The notes beneath the pieces are model-generated. The model did not search any database, was not told the origin of the DNA, and saw only the letters and a list, made by a program, of their open reading frames with translations. Source: Pseudomonas sp. C1C7 (GTDB lineage Bacteria > Pseudomonadota > Gammaproteobacteria > Pseudomonadales > Pseudomonadaceae). From it: a stretch of 64,000 nt of DNA. Positions 9,060 through 16,652 of this stretch are shown here, in pieces (position 1 is the stretch's first letter; each line of letters starts with the position of its first letter). Where the stretch lies: assembly GCF_013359595.1 (NCBI RefSeq), contig NZ_JABFMP010000005.1, forward strand, positions 62,001 to 126,000. The letters run 5' to 3'. Made by a program: the position numbers and the translations under genes.

Positions 9060-9484
9060 GGCGCGGTTGGCGCCGCCTCGACTGTGGTCATGCGCAAGTG
9101 GCTGAAGCCCAGCTTGCCGGCAGCGTCCATGGCAGTGATCACCGACTGGTGCTGGGATTTGCCGTCGGCGCTGATGGACAGCGGCCGACTGGTGTCGCCA
9201 TTGGATTCTTTCTGCAACGCTTCCATCAGACTGGCCAGGTCGCTTTTCGGCAGGATCTGGTTGTTCACCGAGAACACGCCATCGGCGCTGATGGCGATAT
9301 CCAGCTGTTTGGACTGATCATCCGCTGGCGAACCGCTGACGGCTTCGGGCAAGTCCACGCGCAGCTGGGTCTCGCGGGTAAAGGTCGTGGTCACCACGAA
9401 GAACAGCAGCAGGATAAACACCACGTCGATCAGCGACGCGAGGTTGATGTCCACGTTCTCCCGCTGCTTGCGACGGAATTTCAC
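9056..9484 (-). CDS. exbD: ExbD/TolR family biopolymer transport protein
   Basis: A 142-residue ExbD/TolR protein: a short cytoplasmic N-terminus, one transmembrane helix ([15 protein letters not shown]) with the conserved channel Asp at residue 20, and a periplasmic domain. With the ExbB-like partner it forms a proton-driven motor. It overlaps exbB and lpxK by 4 bases each. Position upstream of lpxK rather than beside tonB or tolAB suggests a variant pair linked to envelope biogenesis; whether it energises TonB-type or Tol-type import is not decided by the sequence. Confidence 0.93.
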   Translation of the reverse strand: MKFRRKQRENVDINLASLIDVVFILLLFFVVTTTFTRETQLRVDLPEAVSGSPADDQSKQLDIAISADGVFSVNNQILPKSDLASLMEALQKESNGDTSRPLSISADGKSQHQSVITAMDAAGKLGFSHLRMTTVEAAPTAP

Positions 9485-10116
9485 GCTTTGACTCCCGCCA
9501 GGTCCACATCACGGTCGCCCTGGACGACTTCGACCAGCTTGATCGCTTCCTGCTCCATGCCCACCACCAGCTCGTCGATGCGGCGTTGCAGGAAACGGTG
9601 GAAGAACACCGACGGAATACCGACCATCAGGCCCGCGGCCGTGGTGATCAGCGCCTTGGAGATACCGCCGGCCAGCACCGCGGCATTGGTGGTCATGCCG
9701 GTGCCCATGAACGCACTGAAAATGTCGATCATGCCCAGTACCGTACCCAGCAGGCCCAGCAGTGGAGCCATGGCGGCGATGGTGCCGAGGGCGTTGATGT
9801 AGCGCTCCAGTTCGTGAATGACCCGGGCGGCAGCCTCTTCGATGCACTCTTTCATGATCTCGCGACCGTGCTTGGAGTTGGCCAGGCCCGCGGCGAGAAT
9901 TTCGCCCAGCGGCGAGTTGGCGCGCAGTTCCTTGAGTTTTTCCTTATTGAGCTGTTTGTCCTTGATCCATACCCAGACCTGCCCGAGCAGATGCTCCGGG
10001 GTTACACGGCTGGATCGCAGAGTCCAGAGGCGCTCGGCGACAATAGCCATGGCCGCGATGGAACTCAGGATGATCGGCAGCATCATCCAGCCGCCGGATT
10101 TGACCAATTCCCACAC
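9481..10116 (-). CDS. exbB: ExbB/TolQ/MotA family proton channel protein
   Basis: A 211-residue ExbB/TolQ protein with an N-terminal transmembrane helix (WMMLPIILSSIAAMAIV) and the conserved pair of helices near residues 125-190 (MAPLLGLLGTVLGMIDIF and ALITTAAGLMVGIPSVFF), which line the proton path. I choose the GTG at 10116 because GAGGGG lies 9 bases upstream; an ATG at 10146 would add 10 poorly conserved residues. It is the first gene of the exbBD-lpxK-trm112-kdsB-ptp-murB operon, separated from comEC by about 100 bases that should hold the operon promoter. Confidence 0.93.
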   Translation of the reverse strand: MWELVKSGGWMMLPIILSSIAAMAIVAERLWTLRSSRVTPEHLLGQVWVWIKDKQLNKEKLKELRANSPLGEILAAGLANSKHGREIMKECIEEAAARVIHELERYINALGTIAAMAPLLGLLGTVLGMIDIFSAFMGTGMTTNAAVLAGGISKALITTAAGLMVGIPSVFFHRFLQRRIDELVVGMEQEAIKLVEVVQGDRDVDLAGVKA

Positions 10117-10217
10117 AGTGACAGTCCCCTCGAAAAAGTGCGCCACTCTAACATAGGGGGTGGTCGCACCGAAGACCGTGATGTCGCATCCGGTCGGTCT
10201 TTAATAGCTGACGGTTA

Positions 10218-12449
10218 TCAATGCGCGGGCGCTGGATCGCGCCAGAAACGCCGTTCCAGACGCATCGTCCCCGGTGGCTCGAAGCGTCCCAGTTGCAGAT
10301 GAATGGCGCCCTGTTCCGCGCTGTCGTAGATGGCCATGCCGCGTTGTCGATAACGCGCCAGCACCGTTGGATGAGGATGGCCGAACGAATTGCCCCGGCT
10401 ACGGGAGATCAGCACAGCCCTGGGCTGCAGGGTGTTGAGCAAGGCCGTGGTGGAAGAACTGCGACTGCCATGGTGTGGCGACTGCAGCCAGTCGGTCTTC
10501 ACCGCCAGGGGACCTTCGAGCAACGCACGCTCGGCGCTGGCGTCGATATCGCCGGTCAGCAGCAAGCGCTCACCACTGGCATTGATTTGCAGAACACAGG
10601 ATCTTGGGTTGCTTTCCCGGGCGTCGGCCCAGCGCCAGAGTTCGAAGTTCACGCCATCCCAGGTCCACTGTCGGCCGCTTTCGCATTCCGTGGCTTGCAA
10701 CTCGGCCGGCAGCTCTTCGGGTTCACCGCCGATAACCTGTTGAACCGGGATTGTTCTGGCGACCGCTTGAGCCCCACCGGAATGATCGACATGGGCGTGG
10801 CTGATCAACATCAGGTCGAGGGCCTCCACCCCCAGTTTGCGCAAGGCCGGCACCACGACACGCTCGCCTAGATCGCTGTCACCGAAGCGCGGTCCCGCGT
10901 CGTACAGCAACGCGTGATTTCGGGTCCGAACCAGAATGGCCAGCCCCTGGCCGACATCCAGTTGCCAGATCTGCGCCACGCCTTCCGGCAGCGTGGGTCG
11001 AGGCGCAAAAACCAGCAACAGCAGCAACGGCCAACCCAGCGGCCGCATCGGCACGCCGCGCGGTAATAGAAGCAGCAGCGCACCGAACGCCCCCATGGCC
11101 CATGACCACCAGGGCATCGCCACCGGTATCCAGGCGGGGATCTGCCCGGCCATCATCCCCAGCCCCAGGAATAACCAGTCGATCAACCCGCCGGCCAGCC
11201 ACAGCAAGCCCTCCCCCAGATAGGGAATGGGCAGCAACAGGGTTCCAAGCAAGGCCGGTGGCAGCACCAGCATGCTGATCCAGGGCACCGCCAGCAGATT
11301 GACCAACGGCCCACTGAGGCTGATCGGCAAGCCGAGTATCAGCAATAACGGACCGAGGCCGATTGCGATCAGCCATTGGGCGCGGGTCCAGGTTTGCCAC
11401 CAGCGCCACGGCCCCAGACGACCGCTGAAGGTGAAGATCAGTACCGCCACTGCGCCGAAGGACAACCAGAACCCCGGTTGCAGGCTGGCCAGCGGGTCCA
11501 TCAGCAACACGCCATTGAGCGCCAGCAACAGCGGCCACCAGGCGCCAAGGTGGCGAAAGCGCAGGCGCCACAACAGAACAAGGCCGAGCATCAGGCAGGC
11601 GCGGCGCACCGGGACCTCGAAACCTGCCAGCAGCCCGTAGCCGAGCCCCGCCGCAAAGGCCAGGCCGCAGGCCCAGGGCAGCCACGGCAATCGGGTCGGC
11701 CACAGACCGTAACGGGCAAGCCCGGCGACCAGCAGGTATACCAGCCCCGCCAGCAGCCCGATGTGCTGTCCGGAAATCACCAACAGGTGCACGGTGCCGG
11801 TGTCCTGCAACACCTGCCAGTCCTCGCGACTGAGCCCCGCGCCATCCCCGAGCACCAGCGCCACCAGCACGCCGGTTCGCCCTTGCGCGTCCACTTGCAA
11901 CAACTTCTGGCGAATACCGTCTCGCCAGGCCCATCGCGCCTCGCTCAGGCGCTCGCCGTCCTTGACCGTTCCGGTCGCGCCGATGCGTTGCGCCAGCAAC
12001 CAGGCGTCGTAATCGAAGGCATGAGGATTGAGCAACCCGCCGGGCCGTTTCAACTTGACCGCCAGTCGCCAGCGTTCGCCGCTGTTGACCGTCGGTCCGC
12101 CGTACCAGGCCAGGCGCATGAGCTTCGGCACGCTGCCGTGTCGCGACCTGGCGTCGGCCAATTCGAAACGCACTGCGGCCTCGCCATGCTGAGGCAAGCC
12201 CACGACCCGCCCTTCGACCCAGCGCGTCTCGCCATCCAGGTTCGCTGGCAAGCGGTCATCCAGCGCCCATTGCGCCTGGACGCCGGCCCAGCTCAAGCCG
12301 AAGAGGAAAAGTGCCACGGGGTACGTCCGGAACGGCAGCACCATCAAACCCAAGACCGGCAACAACAACCACAACCCGACCGACGGCAATGCCGGTAAAA
12401 AACGCAGGGCCAGAAGACCCAGCGCCAACGCGACCATCCCTGTGCGCAT
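10218..12449 (-). CDS. comEC: DNA internalisation competence protein ComEC/Rec2
   Basis: A 743-residue ComEC-family inner-membrane channel for single-stranded DNA uptake. Domain order follows the family: an N-terminal DUF4131-like part, the multi-helix Competence domain (including LVISGQHIGLLAGLVY, the conserved G-QH motif), and a C-terminal metallo-beta-lactamase-like domain with SHAHVDHSGGA and HHGS motifs. The length is that of full ComEC, and no frameshift is seen. It is transcribed in the same direction as exbB but separated by about 100 bases. The gene is common in pseudomonads not known to be naturally competent, so presence alone does not prove uptake. Confidence 0.94.
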   Translation of the reverse strand: MRTGMVALALGLLALRFLPALPSVGLWLLLPVLGLMVLPFRTYPVALFLFGLSWAGVQAQWALDDRLPANLDGETRWVEGRVVGLPQHGEAAVRFELADARSRHGSVPKLMRLAWYGGPTVNSGERWRLAVKLKRPGGLLNPHAFDYDAWLLAQRIGATGTVKDGERLSEARWAWRDGIRQKLLQVDAQGRTGVLVALVLGDGAGLSREDWQVLQDTGTVHLLVISGQHIGLLAGLVYLLVAGLARYGLWPTRLPWLPWACGLAFAAGLGYGLLAGFEVPVRRACLMLGLVLLWRLRFRHLGAWWPLLLALNGVLLMDPLASLQPGFWLSFGAVAVLIFTFSGRLGPWRWWQTWTRAQWLIAIGLGPLLLILGLPISLSGPLVNLLAVPWISMLVLPPALLGTLLLPIPYLGEGLLWLAGGLIDWLFLGLGMMAGQIPAWIPVAMPWWSWAMGAFGALLLLLPRGVPMRPLGWPLLLLLVFAPRPTLPEGVAQIWQLDVGQGLAILVRTRNHALLYDAGPRFGDSDLGERVVVPALRKLGVEALDLMLISHAHVDHSGGAQAVARTIPVQQVIGGEPEELPAELQATECESGRQWTWDGVNFELWRWADARESNPRSCVLQINASGERLLLTGDIDASAERALLEGPLAVKTDWLQSPHHGSRSSSTTALLNTLQPRAVLISRSRGNSFGHPHPTVLARYRQRGMAIYDSAEQGAIHLQLGRFEPPGTMRLERRFWRDPAPAH

Positions 12450-12585
12450 ACGCCTGTCCTAGAGAGTCCCGACCCTAGGCATAGCTGTTCATCCGCACGA
12501 CCGTCGTTATCAATTGTCACAAAGTCTGAATAGGCGAGTCATGGAATCCAGACATACTTGCCGCCTTAACCGACCGAGAAGCCTT

Positions 12586-13107
12586 ATGCCCCGGCGCTTG
12601 TTCAAACGCTACATGCCAGACCCGATAAGCATCAGGGAACACAAGTCCTTACGCTTTCTCGGCACGCTGCTGCATGACCCCAACCTCTGGCACCTCAACC
12701 GCCACTCCGTCGCCCGCGCCATGGCGGTCGGCCTGTTCGCGGCGTTCCTGCCGATCCCGTTGCAGATGCTGGTCGCCGCCACCCTCGCCATCGTCGTGCG
12801 CGGCAACATGCCGATCGCCGTCAGCCTGGTCTGGCTGACCAACCCGATCACCATGCCCGCCGTGTTCTTTTGCACCTACCAGACCGGCGCCTGGCTGATG
12901 GACGTCCCCGCCCGGCATCTGCCTGACGAGCTGACCTGGGAATGGATCAGCGGCGAACTTTCGACCCTCTGGCAGCCGTTCCTGCTGGGCTCGGTGGTGA
13001 CGGGGCTGGTGCTTGGCGCCCTGGCCTATTGCCTGGTGATGATGTACTGGCGCTGGTGGGTGGCGCGGCAATGGAAACGGCGCAAGCAGCGCCGGATGCA
13101 GCAATGA
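12586..13107 (+). CDS. DUF2062 membrane protein
   Basis: A 173-residue DUF2062 protein. It has an N-terminal basic segment (MPRRLFKRYMPDP) and the family motif HSVARAMAVGLFAAFLPIP around residues 45-65. Two or three hydrophobic helices follow, the last near 145-165, before a very basic tail (RQWKRRKQRRMQQ). The function of the domain is unknown. It is divergent from comEC and followed by a terminator hairpin. I chose ATG 12586 because the upstream extension has no family character. Confidence 0.88.
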   Translation: MPRRLFKRYMPDPISIREHKSLRFLGTLLHDPNLWHLNRHSVARAMAVGLFAAFLPIPLQMLVAATLAIVVRGNMPIAVSLVWLTNPITMPAVFFCTYQTGAWLMDVPARHLPDELTWEWISGELSTLWQPFLLGSVVTGLVLGALAYCLVMMYWRWWVARQWKRRKQRRMQQ

Positions 13108-13111
13108 AATC

Positions 13112-13134
13112 GGCCTCCGCTTGGGAGGCCGTTT
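13112..13134 (+). terminator. Terminator after DUF2062 gene
   Basis: Stem GGCCTCC (13112-13118) and GGAGGCC (13124-13130) with a 5-base loop followed by GTTTT, four bases after the stop codon. Confidence 0.8.
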
Positions 13135-13142
13135 TCATTGCT

Positions 13143-13226
13143 TGTGTAGGAGCTGTCGAGTGAAACGAGGCTGCGATCTTTTGACCTTAAAAACAAAATA
13201 GCCTGCGGCAGCTCCTGCAAAAAGAC
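13143..13226. repeat. Degenerate inverted repeat, TGCGATC/CAGCTCCT family
   Basis: GTAGGAGCTGTCGAG with GAGGCTGCGATCTTTT on the left, and CTGCGGCAGCTCCTGC with GACTGCGATCAGG on the right. It is related to the cleaner copy at 59931-59994. It fills the gap between the convergent DUF2062 and permease genes. Confidence 0.6.
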
Positions 13227-13236
13227 TGCGATCAGG

Positions 13237-14016
13237 TCAGGTCCGCATCCCCCGCCCACTCACCAGCAACCGCGCACAACCGAAATACAGAATCACCGTC
13301 GCCACCAGCATGAAGGTGATCGCGATGCTGATGCGAATGTCCGACACCCCGAGGATGCCGTAACGGAACGCATTGACCATGTGCAGCACCGGGTTGGCCA
13401 GGGACACGGTCTGCCAGAACGGTGGCAGCAGCGAGATCGAGTAAAACACCCCGCCCAGGTACGTCAGCGGCGTCAGCACGAAGGTCGGGATGATCGAGAT
13501 GTCATCGAAGTTGCGCGCAAACACGGCGTTGATGAACCCGAGCAACGAGAAGATCGTCGCCGTCAGCACCACCACCAGAATGGTCACGCCCAGGTGATGG
13601 ACCTGCAAATGGGTGAAGAACAGCGACAGCAGGGTCACGATGATGCCCACCATCAACCCGCGCAGCACGCCGCCCAGGGTATAGCCGATCAGGATCGTGT
13701 GCGGCGAAACCGGCGAGACCATCAGTTCTTCGATGGAGCGCTGGAACTTGCTGCCGAAGAAACTCGATACCACGTTGCCGTAGGAGTTGGTGATCACCGA
13801 CATCATGATCAGCCCTGGCACGATGTACTCCATGTAGGTGAAGCCACCCATGTCGCCGATCTGCCGGCCAATCAGGTTACCGAAGATCACGAAGTACAGG
13901 ACCATGGTGATCGCTGGCGGCAGCAGGGTCTGTGGCCAGATCCGGGTGAAGCGCCGGACCTCGCGGTAAACGATGGTGTTCAGGGCGACGAGATTGGGGC
14001 GCAGCTCGGAACTCAT
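13237..14016 (-). CDS. ABC-2 type transporter permease
   Basis: A 259-residue ABC-2 family permease with about six hydrophobic helices, resembling E. coli YadH. Typical segments are LLPPAITMVLYFVIFG in the first helix and the ABC-2 signature region near residues 170-215 (TFVLTPLTYLGGVFY, NPVLHMVNAFRYG). Its start overlaps the stop of the ATPase gene by 4 bases, so the two form one transporter. The substrate of the YadGH family is not established; related ABC-2 systems export drugs or polysaccharides. Confidence 0.92.
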   Translation of the reverse strand: MSSELRPNLVALNTIVYREVRRFTRIWPQTLLPPAITMVLYFVIFGNLIGRQIGDMGGFTYMEYIVPGLIMMSVITNSYGNVVSSFFGSKFQRSIEELMVSPVSPHTILIGYTLGGVLRGLMVGIIVTLLSLFFTHLQVHHLGVTILVVVLTATIFSLLGFINAVFARNFDDISIIPTFVLTPLTYLGGVFYSISLLPPFWQTVSLANPVLHMVNAFRYGILGVSDIRISIAITFMLVATVILYFGCARLLVSGRGMRT

Positions 14017-14945
14017 ACCGCCACCTTCGACAGATTTTTCTCCACCAGGGACACGAACAACTCCTCGAGGCGATTGGTTTTGTTACGCAGACTCAGCACT
14101 TCGATGTTCTGTTGTGCCAGTTGAGTGAATAGCGCGGTGATGCCCATGCTTTTGTCGACCTGGACTTCCAGGGTGTGGCCATCGAGCAGACGCGACGGGT
14201 AGCCGATCAGTTGCGGCGGCGTGCCCAGACCGTTCTTCAGATCCAGCAGGAAGGTCTCGACATGCAACTGGCTGAGCAACTGCTTCATGCTGGTGTTTTC
14301 GACGATGGTGCCGTGGTCGATGATGCCGATGTTGCGGCACAACTGTTCAGCCTCTTCCAGGTAATGGGTGGTGAGGATGATGGTGATGCCGCGCTTGTTC
14401 AGCTCGGTGAGGAAAGTCCACATCGAGCGACGCAGTTCGATGTCCACCCCCGCCGTCGGCTCGTCGAGGATCAACAGGCGCGGTTCGTGAACCAGGGCGC
14501 GGGCAATCATCAGTCGGCGCTTCATGCCGCCGGACAGTGAACGCGAAGGCACATCGCGCTTGTCCCACAGGCCGAGCTGGGTCAGGTACTGCTCGGCGCG
14601 TTCCTTGGCGACTTTCGCCGGAATGCCGTAGTAACCGGCCTGGGTCACGACGATGTCGAAGGTCTTTTCGAACTGGTTGAAGTTGAACTCCTGGGGCACC
14701 ACGCCGATGGAGCGCTTGAGCGCGGCCGGGTTCTTGTCCAGGTCATTGCCAAAGATATTGACCGTGCCGCTGGTCTTGTTCACCAGGGTCGAGAGAATGC
14801 CGATGGTCGTGGATTTGCCGGCGCCGTTGGGGCCGAGCAAGGCGAAGAAGTCACCTTCGGAGACGTCCAGATCGATACCACTCAAGGCCTGGAAACCGTT
14901 GCCGTAGGTTTTGGTTAGCTGCCGGATGGACAGAGCGGAACTCAT
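14013..14945 (-). CDS. ABC transporter ATP-binding protein
   Basis: A 310-residue ABC ATPase resembling E. coli YadG. Walker A is LLGPNGAGKSTT, the signature is RSLSGGMKRRL, Walker B is RLLILDEPTAGVD, and the switch His lies in ILTTHYLEEA. The C-terminal 80 residues are the extra domain usual in drug or polysaccharide exporters of this type. I use the ATG at 14945 (MSSALSIRQLTKTYG), where domain homology starts; the longer frame adds 38 unrelated residues. It is co-transcribed with the permease. Substrate unknown. Confidence 0.93.
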   Translation of the reverse strand: MSSALSIRQLTKTYGNGFQALSGIDLDVSEGDFFALLGPNGAGKSTTIGILSTLVNKTSGTVNIFGNDLDKNPAALKRSIGVVPQEFNFNQFEKTFDIVVTQAGYYGIPAKVAKERAEQYLTQLGLWDKRDVPSRSLSGGMKRRLMIARALVHEPRLLILDEPTAGVDIELRRSMWTFLTELNKRGITIILTTHYLEEAEQLCRNIGIIDHGTIVENTSMKQLLSQLHVETFLLDLKNGLGTPPQLIGYPSRLLDGHTLEVQVDKSMGITALFTQLAQQNIEVLSLRNKTNRLEELFVSLVEKNLSKVAV

Positions 14946-15077
14946 ATCGGATTTACGCACCAGAAAGTGAAGAAAGGAAAAATGTGAGCGGGCGGCGAAC
15001 CATGCAACCGCAGCGCAATAGCACAATGGTGCTTGTCGCCGCCACACAAGTACAGTCAAGTGTGTCGATAGTGAGTA

Positions 15078-15701
15078 TTAAGTCAACGCGGTCATGACCG
15101 CCTTGCGATAGGCCGGACGCGCGGACAGGCGCTCATACCAGGCTTGCAGATGAGGCAGCGGCGCACGCTCGATGGGCATTTCGAACCAGGCATAGATAAA
15201 GCTGCCCAGGGGAATGTCGCCCATGCCGATCTCGTCGCCCGACAGATACGGCTGGCTCGCCAGAGCCTGATCGGCCATGGCCAGCAGCGCGTCGCACTCC
15301 TTGATCGCCGCCTTGATGGCAGGCCAGTCCTGTTGCTCGGCCGGGGTGCGCAAGACGCCCCAGAACACGGTGCGGAACGGGCCGGCGAAACTGGAGGTGG
15401 TCCAGTCCATCCACTTGTCAGCGGCGGCGCGGGCTTGCAGATCCGAGGTGAACCACGGCGTGCCGGCCGCGTGCTTGGCCATCAGATAACGAACGATGGC
15501 ATTGGATTCCCACAACACGAAACCGTCGTCTTCGATCACCGGAACGCGGCCATTGGGGTTCATGGCGCGGTACTCGGGTGTGTCGACGACACCAAAGGCG
15601 CCGCCCGCATCGATGGCCTCGTAAGCCAGGCCGAGTTCCTCGGCGGCCCACAAGGGTTTCCTGACATTCGACGAATTTTTCCGACCCCAGATCTTCAGCA
15701 T
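15078..15701 (-). CDS. Glutathione S-transferase family protein
   Basis: A 207-residue GST. The N-terminal thioredoxin-like domain begins MLKIWGRKNSSNVRKPLW and contains RVPVIEDDGFVLWESNAIVRY, with the glutathione-binding Pro and ES motif. The C-terminal helical domain has GDEIGMGDIPLG. It probably detoxifies electrophiles or reduces glutathione conjugates in the cytoplasm; the substrate is not predictable. It is a single gene between the ABC transporter and a transglutaminase-like gene. Confidence 0.93.
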   Translation of the reverse strand: MLKIWGRKNSSNVRKPLWAAEELGLAYEAIDAGGAFGVVDTPEYRAMNPNGRVPVIEDDGFVLWESNAIVRYLMAKHAAGTPWFTSDLQARAAADKWMDWTTSSFAGPFRTVFWGVLRTPAEQQDWPAIKAAIKECDALLAMADQALASQPYLSGDEIGMGDIPLGSFIYAWFEMPIERAPLPHLQAWYERLSARPAYRKAVMTALT

Positions 15702-15744
15702 GACCGCCTCTCGATTGATGAATGCGCAGGCAGCATACGCCGGA

Positions 15745-16404
15745 TCAGGCGCGACTCAAATCGCTCTGCATGTCACCCAGCAACGCCTGCAACTGCTCGC
15801 CGAACAGATGCGGATAGCACTGGCGCAGGTGTTCGAAGAAGAACGCTTCGGGGACGTCGGTGAACTGGCCGTGATCGACCAGGTATTCCATCAGCTTCTC
15901 GCCGTCGCGATTGAAGGGGTGAAACACACTGTCATTAATACCGTCGAACTCCAGCGGCGCGACGTTGAACAACTCGCACAATCCCTGATTGAACGCCGGC
16001 GTGGCCTTGACCCAGCGACCGTTCAGATACAGCTCGGTGTAGCCGTGCATGGCGAACACATCGCTTTTGAGCAACTCGAGCAGACGCGGCGTCGACAGAT
16101 GATTACGCACATCCGCCAGACCGATCCGCGCCGGTATTGCGCAATGCCGTGCACAAGCGGCCAGCAGCGTGGCCTTGGGCACGCAGTAACTCTCCCCGGC
16201 GGCCAGGGCATGACTGCCACGCAGAGTCTGCGGATCGCGGCTGAACGAGTAAGGGTTGTAGCGCACCGCCTCGCGCACGGCGTAATAGAGACTGACGGCT
16301 TGCTCGAGGGGATCGCGACTGGCGCCACGATGCTTTTCGGCGAACTCCACCACCGAGGGATGGTCACTATCGGTGAAGCGGCCGGGACTCAGGTACTCGT
16401 GCAT
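15745..16404 (-). CDS. Transglutaminase-like cysteine protease-fold protein
   Basis: A 219-residue transglutaminase-like superfamily protein. Catalytic residues can be placed as Cys74 in AAGESYCVPKA and His120 in VFAMHGYTEL, while the usual acidic third residue may be replaced by Asn139 in KATPAFN. It is probably a cytoplasmic amidase or peptidase, since no signal peptide is seen. I chose MHEYLSPG at 16404, which has AAGGAG nine bases upstream; the longer ORF adds 16 residues without a ribosome site. Exact substrate unknown. Confidence 0.85.
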   Translation of the reverse strand: MHEYLSPGRFTDSDHPSVVEFAEKHRGASRDPLEQAVSLYYAVREAVRYNPYSFSRDPQTLRGSHALAAGESYCVPKATLLAACARHCAIPARIGLADVRNHLSTPRLLELLKSDVFAMHGYTELYLNGRWVKATPAFNQGLCELFNVAPLEFDGINDSVFHPFNRDGEKLMEYLVDHGQFTDVPEAFFFEHLRQCYPHLFGEQLQALLGDMQSDLSRA

Positions 16405-16546
16405 GCGGGCAATCTCCTTGGCGAGTCCCGAGTCTAGCGAGAGGTTCAGCACAGAGATAACGACGTTTCGGCCAAATGTGGACGCTTTGGCGCCCGCTCA
16501 ATGAACGATCTTTCACGGTCCTGCACTCACAGGGCCTACACAATCA

Positions 16547-16563
16547 TCGTAGGTTTCCTACGA
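16547..16563. promoter_or_regulatory. Perfect 17-bp palindrome upstream of fadE
   Basis: TCGTAGG-TTT-CCTACGA, a perfect 7-bp inverted repeat with a 3-base centre, 89 bases before the fadE ATG and with no T-run. Its shape fits an operator for a dimeric regulator. It does not resemble the PsrA fatty-acid site (GAAAC-N4-GTTTC). The rest of the gap 16405-16652 shows nothing clear. Confidence 0.5.
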
Positions 16564-16652
16564 ATTCAGTCACCTCGCTCTGCCCACCCCGTTTCGCGGA
16601 TGCCGTCTAAGCTCTTGGGGTTGGTTTGCCCTGGTTTCACGGAGGATTAAAT

